64,000 bases of DNA from Geomesophilobacter sediminis (lineage in GTDB: Bacteria > Desulfobacterota > Desulfuromonadia > Geobacterales > Geobacteraceae). Below the pieces are notes generated by a model. That model did not search any database and was not told where the DNA came from. It was given only the letters and a program-made list of their open reading frames with translations. Position numbers and translations under genes: made by a program. Positions 54,526 through 63,519 of this stretch are shown in pieces. The stretch is from positions 124,001-188,000 of the forward strand of contig NZ_JAEMHM010000011.1 of the NCBI RefSeq assembly GCF_016458275.1, given 5' to 3'. Position 1 is the stretch's first letter. Each line of letters starts with the position of its first letter.

Positions 54526-54543
54526 ATCGATAAGGAGACTGAT

Positions 54544-56274
54544 ATGGATACTCGGCAAATCAGAGCACTTACGCGGGGGACGCTGCTGGGATCACTGGCG
54601 CTTCTCGCCGCGCTGCTCCACCCGGACACATCCTGGGGATGGGGCTACGACGCGAACATAAACACACCGGTCTTCAAGACCATGAGCTCGGTCACGCTGA
54701 CCATGCCGCAGGTGGTCAGCGACGGGGCCGGCGGGGCGATCGTCGCCGCCGGAGCGAACAGCGGCCCCTCCAGCCACGGCATCTACCTGGACCGGATCGA
54801 CGCCGGCGGCAACCCGGTGGCCAGCTGGCCCGCCGGAGGCGTGGTCCAGGTGGTCCAGGGACAGAACAACATGCGCAGCATCAGTGACGGCTCCGGCGGC
54901 ATCATCATGGTCTGGCAGGACTACCGCGGCTCCGCCACCGAGGCCGACCTCTACGCGCAGCACCTGGACAAGGACGGCAAGGTCGTCGCCGGCTGGTCAG
55001 TGGACGGGGTGGCGGTCTGCACCGCCACGAGCGACCAGTTGAACCCGCAGCTCGTCTCCGACGGCGCCGGCGGGGCGATCATCGTCTGGCAGGATCTCAG
55101 AAACGGCACCAACTTCAACATCTACGCCCAGCACCTGGACGCCAACGGAAGCGTCCACGCCGGGTGGAGCGCAAACGGCGTCGCCGTCTCCACCGCAACC
55201 AACAACAAGCTCAACCCGCAGCTGATCGGCGACGGGACCGGGGGCGCCATCATCGCCTGGGAGGATAACCGGACCGGGACCGGCTCCAGCATCTACGCGA
55301 GCCGCATCGACGGCAACGGGACCATCCACGCGGGATGGACCGCCGACGGCGTCGCCGTCTCCCAGGCCACCACCGAACTCACCCCGCAGCTCGCCGCCGA
55401 CGGGGCGGGAGGGGCCTTCATCGCCTGGGAGGACTTCCGCAACGACCCGCTGCACGCCGACATCTACCTGCAGCGCATCGACGGCAGCGGCGCCATCCAC
55501 GACGGGTGGGGCGCCGGCGGCACCCCGGTCTGCATCGCCACCAACTCCCAGCTCGGAGTGGAAATGGTCGCCGACGGGGCCGGCGGGGTGATCCTCGCCT
55601 GGCAGGACCTGAGAAACGGCGCCAACTACGACATCTACGCCCAGCACATGGACGCCAACGGCGCCATGCACGCCGGCTGGACCCTGAACGGCATCCCGGT
55701 CTCCCAGGTCACCTCCGCCCAGCTCAACCCGCAGCTGGTCTCGGACGGCGCCGGGGGGGCCATCATCGTCTGGGAGGACTACCGAAGCGGCCTCATCGTC
55801 TCGCCGGACGAAAACATGATCGAGGTAAACGCCGACATCTACGCGCAAAGGATCGCCGCAGACGGCCACGCGGTCTGGGACGACAACGGAATCGCCATCT
55901 CCACCCCGGAGGACGACCAGATGAACCCGCAGATCGTCGCCGACGGCACGGGAGGCGCCATCATCGTCTGGCAGGACTTCAGAAGCGACACGCACTACGA
56001 CATCTACGCCCAGCGGGTCTTCGGCAACGGCCTGGTCTCGACCTACACCACCCTGGACGGGATCGTCACCCCCGCCAACGGCAAGAGCGCGCCGGATCTT
56101 GCCGACGCGCAGCGGTTGCTCAAGATCGCGACCGGGCAGATCGCCCCGACGGCAAACGACCTCGCCCACGGCGACGTCGCCCCGCTCGGAAGCGACGGCA
56201 TGCCCAAAGGTGACGGGAAGATCGACATCTACGACGTGATCGGGATTTTGCGGATGACGCTGGGGCTGCAGTAG
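54544..56274 (+). CDS. Eight-repeat secreted protein with dockerin-like C-terminus
   Basis: The 576-residue product has a signal-like N-terminus (GTLLGSLALLAALLHPDTSWG). It contains eight copies of a roughly 55-65-residue repeat with the core QLVSDGAGGAIIVWQDLRNG, followed in most by DIYAQHLDANG..HAGW and NGVAVS. Such repeats suggest a beta-propeller. The C-terminus (LADAQRLLKIATG ... HGDVAPLGSDG then GDGKIDIYDVIGILRMTL) has two Asp-rich calcium loops spaced as in dockerin type I. AAGGAGA precedes the ATG. The next gene has a cohesin-like domain. Binding partners and ligand are unknown. Confidence 0.82.
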   Translation: MDTRQIRALTRGTLLGSLALLAALLHPDTSWGWGYDANINTPVFKTMSSVTLTMPQVVSDGAGGAIVAAGANSGPSSHGIYLDRIDAGGNPVASWPAGGVVQVVQGQNNMRSISDGSGGIIMVWQDYRGSATEADLYAQHLDKDGKVVAGWSVDGVAVCTATSDQLNPQLVSDGAGGAIIVWQDLRNGTNFNIYAQHLDANGSVHAGWSANGVAVSTATNNKLNPQLIGDGTGGAIIAWEDNRTGTGSSIYASRIDGNGTIHAGWTADGVAVSQATTELTPQLAADGAGGAFIAWEDFRNDPLHADIYLQRIDGSGAIHDGWGAGGTPVCIATNSQLGVEMVADGAGGVILAWQDLRNGANYDIYAQHMDANGAMHAGWTLNGIPVSQVTSAQLNPQLVSDGAGGAIIVWEDYRSGLIVSPDENMIEVNADIYAQRIAADGHAVWDDNGIAISTPEDDQMNPQIVADGTGGAIIVWQDFRSDTHYDIYAQRVFGNGLVSTYTTLDGIVTPANGKSAPDLADAQRLLKIATGQIAPTANDLAHGDVAPLGSDGMPKGDGKIDIYDVIGILRMTLGLQ

Positions 56275-56362
56275 CAGTCGGGCGCTGCGGCGGTCCGGCA
56301 AAACGGCCGCCGCGGCGCCGCTCCCTGAAAAGCGACAACAGCGCGTAGCAACGGAGGATTCC

Positions 56363-56869
56363 ATGAAAAGCATCAAAAGCGCCGGCCTGATCGGCCTGGC
56401 CTTATTCGCCCTGGCCCTTTCCGGCTGCGGCAGCGGCGGCGGAAGCGCAGCACAGCCGACGGCCGCGGTACTGAAACTCTCCACTTCCGGCACCCTCCCC
56501 AGCGGAACCGCCCTCTCCGGCATCCACGTGGAGGTCGATCTCCCCAGCGGGGTGACGGTGAACACGGACAACAGCGGCGGCGTGGCATCGGGGGTGGTCA
56601 CCCCCTCCGGGGTCGCCAGCCAGTGCAGCATTGCCGCCGAGACGTTCACCCCCGCCTCCGGCGGAACCCCGGCCAAGCTCTCCTTCTTCGTCTTAAGTTC
56701 CGCGCCGGGATTCGGGGCGGGCGAGTTCGCCACCGTGAACTGCAAGATCACCACCGGGACTCCCAAGGCGACCGACTTCAGCCTCCCCGAGGCCGAATTC
56801 AACCCGGCGGATCTCAGCAACCAGCCGGTGGCCGCACTGACCCCATCCTTCACCGCGGACATCAGGTAG
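56363..56869 (+). CDS. Lipoprotein with cohesin-like domain
   Basis: The 168-residue product has a lipoprotein signal (ALALSGC, Cys near 22), a short Gly/Ser linker and one beta-sandwich domain. That domain has LSGIHVEVDLPSGVTV, SGVVTPSGVAS, PAKLSFFVLSSAPGFGAGEF and ATVNCKITTG. The order of strands and the LPxGVTV/PGFGAGEF segments resemble bacterial cohesin or related CBM-like domains. Cohesins bind dockerins with calcium, and the preceding gene ends in a dockerin-like segment, so the pair may tether that repeat protein to the membrane. The assignment is by eye. CGGAGG precedes the ATG. Confidence 0.68.
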   Translation: MKSIKSAGLIGLALFALALSGCGSGGGSAAQPTAAVLKLSTSGTLPSGTALSGIHVEVDLPSGVTVNTDNSGGVASGVVTPSGVASQCSIAAETFTPASGGTPAKLSFFVLSSAPGFGAGEFATVNCKITTGTPKATDFSLPEAEFNPADLSNQPVAALTPSFTADIR

Positions 56870-57188
56870 CTGCCGCGGCGTCAACCTTGGTACCGATCCT
56901 CCCCCCGTCCGCCGGGGGGAGGATCAACGGAAGCGGGGCGGCCGACAACAGCTCCTTCCTCCGTCCCCACTGAGGGAATCCTCTTTCCCGATCGGGAAGC
57001 GGCTCACGATGCGGGAGTTCCGGGGGCAATCCAGGGAATGCAAGCGTGGCAGCCCGTCACTCCTTACCTGGGAAAGGGCGGCCCACGATTACCTAGGGGA
57101 CGACGAAAAGCGAACGACACTGGACGCCGACGCGCCGCCGCACCAGGTTCCCATGCGGGGCTTCGGCAACGAACGAAGGGGGCAGAAG
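56870..57188. other. 319-nt gap with a strong hairpin
   Basis: GATCCTCCCCCC with its complement GGGGGGAGGATC (about 56896-56926) forms a stable hairpin after the cohesin-like gene. No U-run follows. The rest of the gap is the leader of the next gene; no gene is supported. Confidence 0.6.
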
Positions 57189-58619
57189 ATGAACAATTGC
57201 AAGGGATACCGACTACTTGTCCTGCTGGGCGCCCTGTTGGTATTGGTCTCGGGCTACGGCTGCTCGGGAGGGGGAAGCTCCGGCACCGCCAACAATAACA
57301 ACAGCACCAGCGTCGCCGCGCCCACCTTGACGCCGACCGGCGGCACCTTCGGGCAGGATCAGACCGTCGCCCTCCAGAGCAGCACGACCGGGGCGACCAT
57401 CTACTACACCATGGACGGCAGCACCCCCACCACCTCATCCATGGTCTACAGCGCCCCGATCCCGGTGAGCGGCAACGGGACCAGCCTGACCATCCGGGCG
57501 CTGGCGATCAAAAACGGGCTGGCCGACTCCACGGTCAGTTCCGGCAGCTTCGCCATCAGCTACAGCACCGTCGCCACCCCGACCCTCATGCCGGCCGCCG
57601 GGACCTACCACAGCGACCAGACGGTGACCCTGCAGACGGCAACCACCGGCGCGAGCATCTACTACACCACGGACGGCAGCACCCCGACGACCTCGTCCAC
57701 CCTCTACAGCGACGCCGCCCCGATCGCCGTGTCCGGCAACGGGACCAGCATGACCATCAAGGCGATCGCGGTGAAGAGCGGCCTGACCACCTCGGCTGCC
57801 GCGTCGGCCACCTATGCGATCAGCTACCTGCCGAGCGTCGCCACCCCGACCTTCACCCCGTCCGGAGGAAGCTACAGCGGCGCCCAGAGTGTGACCATCC
57901 AGTGCGCCACCGCCGGCGCCACCATTTACTACACCACCGACGGCACCCTCCCTACCACCGCCTCCACCGTCTACACGGCCCCGGTGGCGATCTCCGGGAC
58001 CGGCACCACCACGTTCAAGGCATTCGCGGTCCTCTCCGGGGTGAGCTCCACGGTCGCCTCGGCGACCTACTCGATCAACGCCCCGGCGTCGATCTTCAGC
58101 TATCCGCTCAACCCGCAGGGGGGACTGATCCAGTCCTCCATGGTCTATCCCAACGGCAGCGACAACGACATGTACGCCTACAAGGACTTCACCCTGGGCT
58201 CCGACCAGAGCATCTCCGAGGTGAAGTGGCGCGGCGGCTACCTGCACAACGCCACCTTCGGCAAGGTCCTCTTCTTCACCATCACCTTCTTCGACTCGAT
58301 CCCCGGCGGGACCCAGCCGCTGGTGACCCGCCCCGACGCCGGAGCCGAGACCTACCTCGCCAAGTACACCACCTCGGGCAACGCCGCGGAGACCGCGGTA
58401 GCCGGCTCGTCGATGTACGACTACGACTTCGTGCTCCCCACCCCGTTTGCCGCCACCGCCGGTAAGAAGTACTGGATCAGGATCGAAGGGGAGCAGGGGA
58501 CCTATTCCGACTGGGCCATCGCGGCGGGCACCGGCGGGGACGGCAGGTACTACCGCTTCGCGACCGGGGCCGCCCAGTTCTCCTTCGGGGTCGGCGACAC
58601 CTCGTTCACCCTCAAGTAG
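57189..58619 (+). CDS. Lipoprotein with three chitobiase/hexosaminidase C-terminal-type domains
   Basis: The 476-residue product has a lipoprotein signal (SGYGC, Cys near 22). Three repeats of about 85 residues follow, each with PTxTPxGGTFxxxQTV, GATIYYTxDGSTPTTSS and a late KAxAxKxGL, the CHB_HEX_C_1 signature. The last 170 residues (from about 300; for example DNDMYAYKDFTLGSDQSISE) form a separate beta-rich domain. These modules usually bind or display sugars or serve as spacers on the surface. ATG 57189 follows GAAGGGGGCAGAAG; the frame to 57009 is leader. A long inverted repeat follows the stop. Confidence 0.82.
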   Translation: MNNCKGYRLLVLLGALLVLVSGYGCSGGGSSGTANNNNSTSVAAPTLTPTGGTFGQDQTVALQSSTTGATIYYTMDGSTPTTSSMVYSAPIPVSGNGTSLTIRALAIKNGLADSTVSSGSFAISYSTVATPTLMPAAGTYHSDQTVTLQTATTGASIYYTTDGSTPTTSSTLYSDAAPIAVSGNGTSMTIKAIAVKSGLTTSAAASATYAISYLPSVATPTFTPSGGSYSGAQSVTIQCATAGATIYYTTDGTLPTTASTVYTAPVAISGTGTTTFKAFAVLSGVSSTVASATYSINAPASIFSYPLNPQGGLIQSSMVYPNGSDNDMYAYKDFTLGSDQSISEVKWRGGYLHNATFGKVLFFTITFFDSIPGGTQPLVTRPDAGAETYLAKYTTSGNAAETAVAGSSMYDYDFVLPTPFAATAGKKYWIRIEGEQGTYSDWAIAAGTGGDGRYYRFATGAAQFSFGVGDTSFTLK

Positions 58620-58634
58620 GGGGACGTCCCCTGC

Positions 58635-58692
58635 GGCGGGACCGATCGAACCGATCCGCCGGATCAGACCGATCGATCGGATCGGCCCGCCG
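58635..58692. repeat. Long inverted repeat rich in CCGATC/GATCGG
   Basis: GGCGGG..CCGATC..CCGATCC..GGATC..GATCGG..CGG.CCCGCC forms a long imperfect hairpin 15 nt after the lipoprotein stop. It is built from several 9-nt-like ACCGATCGA units. No U-run follows. Confidence 0.65.
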
Positions 58693-58750
58693 CAATTCCG
58701 CAATTCTCTCTCACCTCGAAAACTCCTGTGCTATACTCAGCGGCGCTTTC

Positions 58751-58777
58751 CCGCGGGCCGACAGGTTCGGCCCGCGG
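58751..58777 (+). other. Leader hairpin before the transporter gene
   Basis: CCGCGGGCC and GGCCCGCGG pair perfectly over 9 bp with a 9-nt loop, 23 nt before the ATG at 58800. It may modulate access to the ribosome site. Confidence 0.6.
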
Positions 58778-58799
58778 ATCTTACCGCCGAGGTCTTTTC

Positions 58800-60110
58800 A
58801 TGCCCTTCGCCATCGACACCGGCACGCTGATCGGCCTGATCGGGCTCGCCCCGCTCATCCTTTACGTGGTCCTGGTTTTCCGCAACGTCGACATCCTCCC
58901 CGCCACCGCCATCTGCGTCATGGTCGGGGCGCTTTTGAGCGGGCAGAACCTGATCACCCTGGGCCAGTCCTTCGCCAACGCCATGGGCTCCTTCCTCGCC
59001 CTGGTCGGGCTCATCATCATGCTCGGTCGCGGCCTGGGCGAGGTGCTGGAGGCGACCAAGGTCTCCCATACCATCGTGCACCGGATCATCTACGGGATCG
59101 GCGTCGACACCGAAAAAAAGGCGATGCTCGGGATCATGGCGGCCTGCCTGGTGATCGTCGGCCTTCTGGGGACGCTGGCCGGCGGCAACGCCATCATCGC
59201 CCCGATCGTTCTCCCCATCGCCGCGGCGGTCGGTCTTTCCCGCAGCACCGTCGGGGTGCTCTTCCAGGCGGTCGGGGAAGAGGCACTCATCCTGGGGCCA
59301 TTCACCCCTCCGGTGATCACCCTGATCGGGCTCACCAAGATCGGCTACGGCACCATGCTCCTTTACGTCTCGGGCCCGGTAGCCCTCATCACCCTGTGCG
59401 TCACCTGGGTGATGGTGCAGAGGATCCAGCGCCAGACGCGGGATACCGAGCGCTACGAGCTCCCCGAGGAGATGGAGCGGTTCGTCCCCACCGCGCGGAG
59501 CCGGCGCGCCACCGTCGTCTTCACCTTGTGCTTTGTCGCCGCCGTGGTCTACGGCATCCTCGGCCAGGCCCCCACCCCGTTCGTCATCGTCATCATGCTC
59601 GGGCTTTCGCTGGTGACCGGACTCACCGGCGGGCTCAGCTTCGAAACCATCCTGAAACTGGTTGTGAAGGGGATGGCGGGAAACGTGGGGCTTTTCTTCC
59701 TCTTTCTCCTGCTCGATCCGTTCATCGTTTTCGTGCAGCAGGCCGGAGGGTTCGCGGCGCTCTCCAAGCTGATCCGGCCGCTCATGGAAATCGGCGGCAA
59801 GCCGGCGATCGTGATTACCGGCGGATTTCTCGGGGCCTTCGGCATCAGTGGCGCCACCGTCGCCACCATGAAACTTTTGCACGAGATGTTCGGTTCCCTC
59901 CTAGCGCGCTACGGGGTCGCCATGATCTCCTGGTCGCTCGCCCTGGTGGTCGCCACCCGCGTCAACAACTTCGTCTTCCCCGGGGCCAACATGATGAGCT
60001 CGCTCGGCTTCGCCGCCTCCAAGGACCTCAAATCCATGCTGCGCAACGGCTGGGTGGTCGCCTGCTGCCAGCTCACCTTCCTCATCGTCTACAGCATCTG
60101 CTTCGCCTGA
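58800..60110 (+). CDS. Polytopic secondary transporter of the ion-transporter superfamily (GntP/CitMHS/NhaC-like)
   Basis: The 436-residue protein has about 11-12 hydrophobic segments. Two related half-motifs stand out: GLLGTLAGGNAIIAPIVLPI then FQAVGEEALILGPFTPPVIT in the first half, and GGFLGAFGISGATVATMKLL then NNFVFPGANMMSSLGF in the second. These are re-entrant loops as in carboxylate or Na+/H+ transporters. The substrate is unknown; an organic acid or proton/cation antiport is likely. ATG 58800 has GAGGT upstream; the frame to 58728 is leader. It interrupts a run of exported-protein genes. Confidence 0.78.
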   Translation: MPFAIDTGTLIGLIGLAPLILYVVLVFRNVDILPATAICVMVGALLSGQNLITLGQSFANAMGSFLALVGLIIMLGRGLGEVLEATKVSHTIVHRIIYGIGVDTEKKAMLGIMAACLVIVGLLGTLAGGNAIIAPIVLPIAAAVGLSRSTVGVLFQAVGEEALILGPFTPPVITLIGLTKIGYGTMLLYVSGPVALITLCVTWVMVQRIQRQTRDTERYELPEEMERFVPTARSRRATVVFTLCFVAAVVYGILGQAPTPFVIVIMLGLSLVTGLTGGLSFETILKLVVKGMAGNVGLFFLFLLLDPFIVFVQQAGGFAALSKLIRPLMEIGGKPAIVITGGFLGAFGISGATVATMKLLHEMFGSLLARYGVAMISWSLALVVATRVNNFVFPGANMMSSLGFAASKDLKSMLRNGWVVACCQLTFLIVYSICFA

Positions 60111-60264
60111 ACTTTCCCTCCCGCCCTCTTTCGATAACGACTTTCAAATCCGTTACATGCTGCTAATCTTTTAGCAAACCTGACGGCTCCCACTCCTGCT
60201 GTCCCTCCCCTGCCCGTTCTCCCGGTTATTTCCAACCATCCACCCATCACTAAGGAGGAACGAC

Positions 60265-63200
60265 ATGAACTTCAACGTTCCCGCAAGCAGCATCCGGGCG
60301 GTTACCGCCTGTCTCGTCGCCGCCTGCATCTTCCTCGCCGCGCCCCGCCCGGCAGCGGCCAGTTGCGCCGCTCCCGCCAACCCGATCGAAGGAGAGAACT
60401 GCCTGGTCGGCACCCCCCAGTCCACCTGGGATCTCCCCACCAAGGACGCCGGCGACCTCACCATCCAGGGGTTTGCCACCGACATCAGCGTCCCGGCCGG
60501 GGGGACCGTGTTTTTCAAGCTCAACACGCCGGCCCGCTCCTGGCGGCTGGACATCTACCGCCTGGGCTACTACGGCGGCAACGGCGCCCGCATGATCACC
60601 TCGATCACCGGCAGCACGGCACAAAACCAGCCGGCCTGCCTCTCGGATCCCGCGACCGGGCTCGTCGACTGCGGCAACTGGAGCGTGTCCGCATCCTGGA
60701 AGGTCCCGGCCAGCGCCGTCTCCGGCATCTACCTCGCCAAGGCCACCCGGACCGACACCGGCGGGGCGAGCCACATCGTCTTCGTGGTGCGCAACGACAC
60801 CCGCAATTCCGCCATCATCTTCCAAAGCTCCGACACCACCTGGCATGCCTACAACAACTACGGCGGCAACGACTTCTACCAGGGGCCCCTGTGCAACGGT
60901 ACCTACTGCCGCGCCTACAAGGTCAGTTACAACCGCCCCTTCCTGACCCGAAGCGTCGAGCCGCAGACCTGGCTCTTCAACGCGGAATACCCGATGCTGC
61001 GCTGGCTGGAGGCCAACGGTTTCGACGTCAGCTACAGCACCGCCCTGGACAGCGACCGCAACGGGACCCTGCTTTTAAATCACCAGGTCTTCCTCTCCAA
61101 CGGCCACGACGAGTACTGGTCCGGGAACCAGCGCACCAACGTGGAGGCGGCGCGCGCCGCGGGGGTGAACCTCGCCTTTCTCAGCGGCAACACCATCTAC
61201 TGGAAGACCCGTTGGGAAAACAGCATCGACGGGACCGCCACCCCGTACCGCACCCTGGTCTGTTACAAGGAGACCTGGGCCAACGCCCCGATCGACCCGG
61301 CCGACCCGCCAACCTGGACCGGCACCTGGCGCGACCCGCGCTTCAGCCCCCCCGCCGACGGCGGCCGCCCCGAGAACCTTCTGACCGGAAGTCTCACCCG
61401 GTTTGCCGACAGCTACCTGGGGGGGCCGATCACGGTGCCGCAGGCCGACGGGAAGATGCGGTTTTGGCGCAACACCTCCCTTGCCACGCTCGGCTCCGGG
61501 CAGACGGCATCGCTGGCGCCGGGAACCCTGGCCGACGAGCTGGACATGGATGAGGACAACGGTTTCCGCCCGGCGGGGTTGATCCGCCTCAGCACCACGC
61601 CGGTCTCGACCTCCACCGCCTGCCTCCTGGACTATGGCTCCACGGTGGGTGCCTGCTCCACGACCCACAACGTGACCCTCTATCGGGACGCCAGCGGGGC
61701 CCTGGTCTTTTCCACCGGAACCTACGAATGGGCCTGGGGGCTCGACGCCAACCACGACCGGACGAGCCTCGGCTCGACCACCGATGTCCGGATGAAACAG
61801 GCGACGGTGAACCTCCTCGCCGACATGGGGGTCCAGCCGGCGACCCTGCAGTCCGGGCTGGTCGCGGCATCCCCGTCCACCGACCTGACCCCGCCCACCT
61901 CGGTTATCACCTTTCCCTCCTCCGGCCTCTCTTTCGCCCCCGGCTCCAGCGTGACCGTCACCGGAACCGCAACCGACAGCGGCGGGGTGGTCGGCGGGGT
62001 CGAGGTCTCCACCGACGCCGGGCTCACCTGGCACCCGGCTTCCGGGCGGGGAAGCTGGAGCTACGTCTGGACCCCGGCCAGTTCCGGTCCGACCACGATC
62101 CTGAGCCGCGCCGTGGACGACAGCGGCAACCTCGAGAGTCCCGGCACCGGTGTAAACGTAACGGTAAGCGGCAGCACCTTCGCCTCCCTGTGGCCTTCAG
62201 CGTCCCCGGGGGTGGTCGATTCCGGCCCGGACAGCCCGGTGGAACTCGGGGTCCGCTTCACTTCGGACGTCAACGGGAGCATCGCCGGCATCCGCTTTTA
62301 CAAGGCAACGGGCAATACCGGCACCCATGTCGGCAACCTCTGGGCCGCCAACGGCACCCTTTTGGCCAGCGTCACCTTCTCCGGAGAGACCGCCTCGGGG
62401 TGGCAGCGCGCCACCTTCAGCGCCCCGGTTGCCATCACCGCCAACACCCCGTACATCGCCTCCTACCACACCAGCACCGGGCACTACAGCGACGACCAGT
62501 TCTACTTCTCGGGCCGGGGCTTCGATGCCGTGCCGCTGCATGCCCCGGCGGACGGAAGCTTGGGGTTCAACGGTGTTTTCGCCTATGGAACCGGCAGCAG
62601 CTTCCCCAACCAGGGATGGAACGCGTCCAACTACTGGGTCGACGTGCTCTTCACGCCAGCTTCGACGACCGCTCCGACCCTCGTCTCCCTCTCGGTGACC
62701 CCGGCGGCGCCGACCCTGCTGGTCGGCACCACGCAGCAGTTCACCGCGACGGGAACCTACACCGACGGCAGCACCCAGGATCTCACCAGCCAGGTGACCT
62801 GGTCGACCTCCAACGCCGCGGTCGCGACCGTCGCAGCCTCGGGTCTGGCAACGGCCGTCGCCTCCGGCAGCAGCACCATCACCGCCACCAGCGGCACGCT
62901 CCGCGGCAGCAGCACGGTCACCGTCGCTGCCCAGATCAGCATCTGGAGCGCCTCGACCACTCCGTCGGTCATCGATTCCGGGCCGGACAGCGCCGTCGAG
63001 TTGGGCGTCCGTTTCACCTCCGACGTCTCCGGGTTCATCACCGGAATCCGCTTCTACAAGGCATCGACCAACACCGGCACCCATACCGCACACCTTTGGA
63101 GCGGCAGCGGCACCCTCATCGCCAGTGCCACGTTTTCGGGCGAGACGGCGTCGGGATGGCAGCAGGTAAATTTCGCCGCCCCGGTCGCGATCAGCGCCGG

Positions 63201-63417
63201 CACCGTCTACGTCGCTTCCTACCACACCAACAGCGGCCACTACAGCGACGACCAGACCTACTTCGCCACCAAGGGGGTGGACACCCCGCCACTGCATGCG
63301 CTGGCCGACGGCGGCTCCGGCTCCAACGGCGTCTTTGCCTACGGCTCGACCAGCATGTTCCCCGCCAGCGGCTGGAGAAGCTCCAACTACTGGGTCGACG
63401 TGGTGTTCCACCCGTAG
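60265..63417 (+). CDS. Large secreted protein: DUF6605-type domain, Ig-like domain and two DUF4082 domains
   Basis: The 1050-residue precursor has a signal peptide (cleavage after AAA near 33). Residues about 55-530 resemble the N,N-dimethylformamidase beta-subunit-like domain (SWRLDIYRLGYYGGNGARM, QTWLFNAEYPMLRWLEANGF, FLSNGHDEYWSGNQR, AFLSGNTIYWKTRW). An Ig-like segment spans about 545-640. Two DUF4082 domains (about 645-800 and 893-1050) share SGPDSPVELGVRFTSDVNG, GHYSDDQFYF and NYWVDVLF, separated by a BIG2-type domain (LSVTPAAPTLLVGTTQQFTA). AAGGAGGA precedes the ATG. It is probably a surface or released protein; an enzyme activity is not shown. Confidence 0.82.
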   Translation: MNFNVPASSIRAVTACLVAACIFLAAPRPAAASCAAPANPIEGENCLVGTPQSTWDLPTKDAGDLTIQGFATDISVPAGGTVFFKLNTPARSWRLDIYRLGYYGGNGARMITSITGSTAQNQPACLSDPATGLVDCGNWSVSASWKVPASAVSGIYLAKATRTDTGGASHIVFVVRNDTRNSAIIFQSSDTTWHAYNNYGGNDFYQGPLCNGTYCRAYKVSYNRPFLTRSVEPQTWLFNAEYPMLRWLEANGFDVSYSTALDSDRNGTLLLNHQVFLSNGHDEYWSGNQRTNVEAARAAGVNLAFLSGNTIYWKTRWENSIDGTATPYRTLVCYKETWANAPIDPADPPTWTGTWRDPRFSPPADGGRPENLLTGSLTRFADSYLGGPITVPQADGKMRFWRNTSLATLGSGQTASLAPGTLADELDMDEDNGFRPAGLIRLSTTPVSTSTACLLDYGSTVGACSTTHNVTLYRDASGALVFSTGTYEWAWGLDANHDRTSLGSTTDVRMKQATVNLLADMGVQPATLQSGLVAASPSTDLTPPTSVITFPSSGLSFAPGSSVTVTGTATDSGGVVGGVEVSTDAGLTWHPASGRGSWSYVWTPASSGPTTILSRAVDDSGNLESPGTGVNVTVSGSTFASLWPSASPGVVDSGPDSPVELGVRFTSDVNGSIAGIRFYKATGNTGTHVGNLWAANGTLLASVTFSGETASGWQRATFSAPVAITANTPYIASYHTSTGHYSDDQFYFSGRGFDAVPLHAPADGSLGFNGVFAYGTGSSFPNQGWNASNYWVDVLFTPASTTAPTLVSLSVTPAAPTLLVGTTQQFTATGTYTDGSTQDLTSQVTWSTSNAAVATVAASGLATAVASGSSTITATSGTLRGSSTVTVAAQISIWSASTTPSVIDSGPDSAVELGVRFTSDVSGFITGIRFYKASTNTGTHTAHLWSGSGTLIASATFSGETASGWQQVNFAAPVAISAGTVYVASYHTNSGHYSDDQTYFATKGVDTPPLHALADGGSGSNGVFAYGSTSMFPASGWRSSNYWVDVVFHP

Positions 63418-63442
63418 CAGCTGCCGCCTGAGCACGGCTAAA

Positions 63443-63482
63443 AAAAGAGCCCGTTTTCCCAACCGGAAACGGGCTCTTTTCG
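63443..63482. terminator. Bidirectional terminator between 60265-63417 and the minus-strand lipoprotein gene
   Basis: AAAAGAGCCCGTTT pairs with AAACGGGCTCTTTT, giving a strong stem with A- and T-runs on both sides. It fits two convergent genes. Confidence 0.88.
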
Positions 63483-63519
63483 TGTGGGTCTCCCCTCAGC
63501 GGGGACCCGCCGGTGCGGT

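Noticed and set aside
48100-54558. Long minus-strand frames opposite the multicopper oxidase
   Set aside because: They arise from GC-rich repeats lacking stops in several frames; composition is Gly/Arg/Asp-rich without domains.
57010-57120. GEMM-I-like (cyclic dinucleotide riboswitch) elements before the CHB_HEX lipoprotein
   Set aside because: GGGCAATCC and TGCAAGC look similar to parts of the motif, but the P1b hairpin between them and the full GCAAAGC core are missing.
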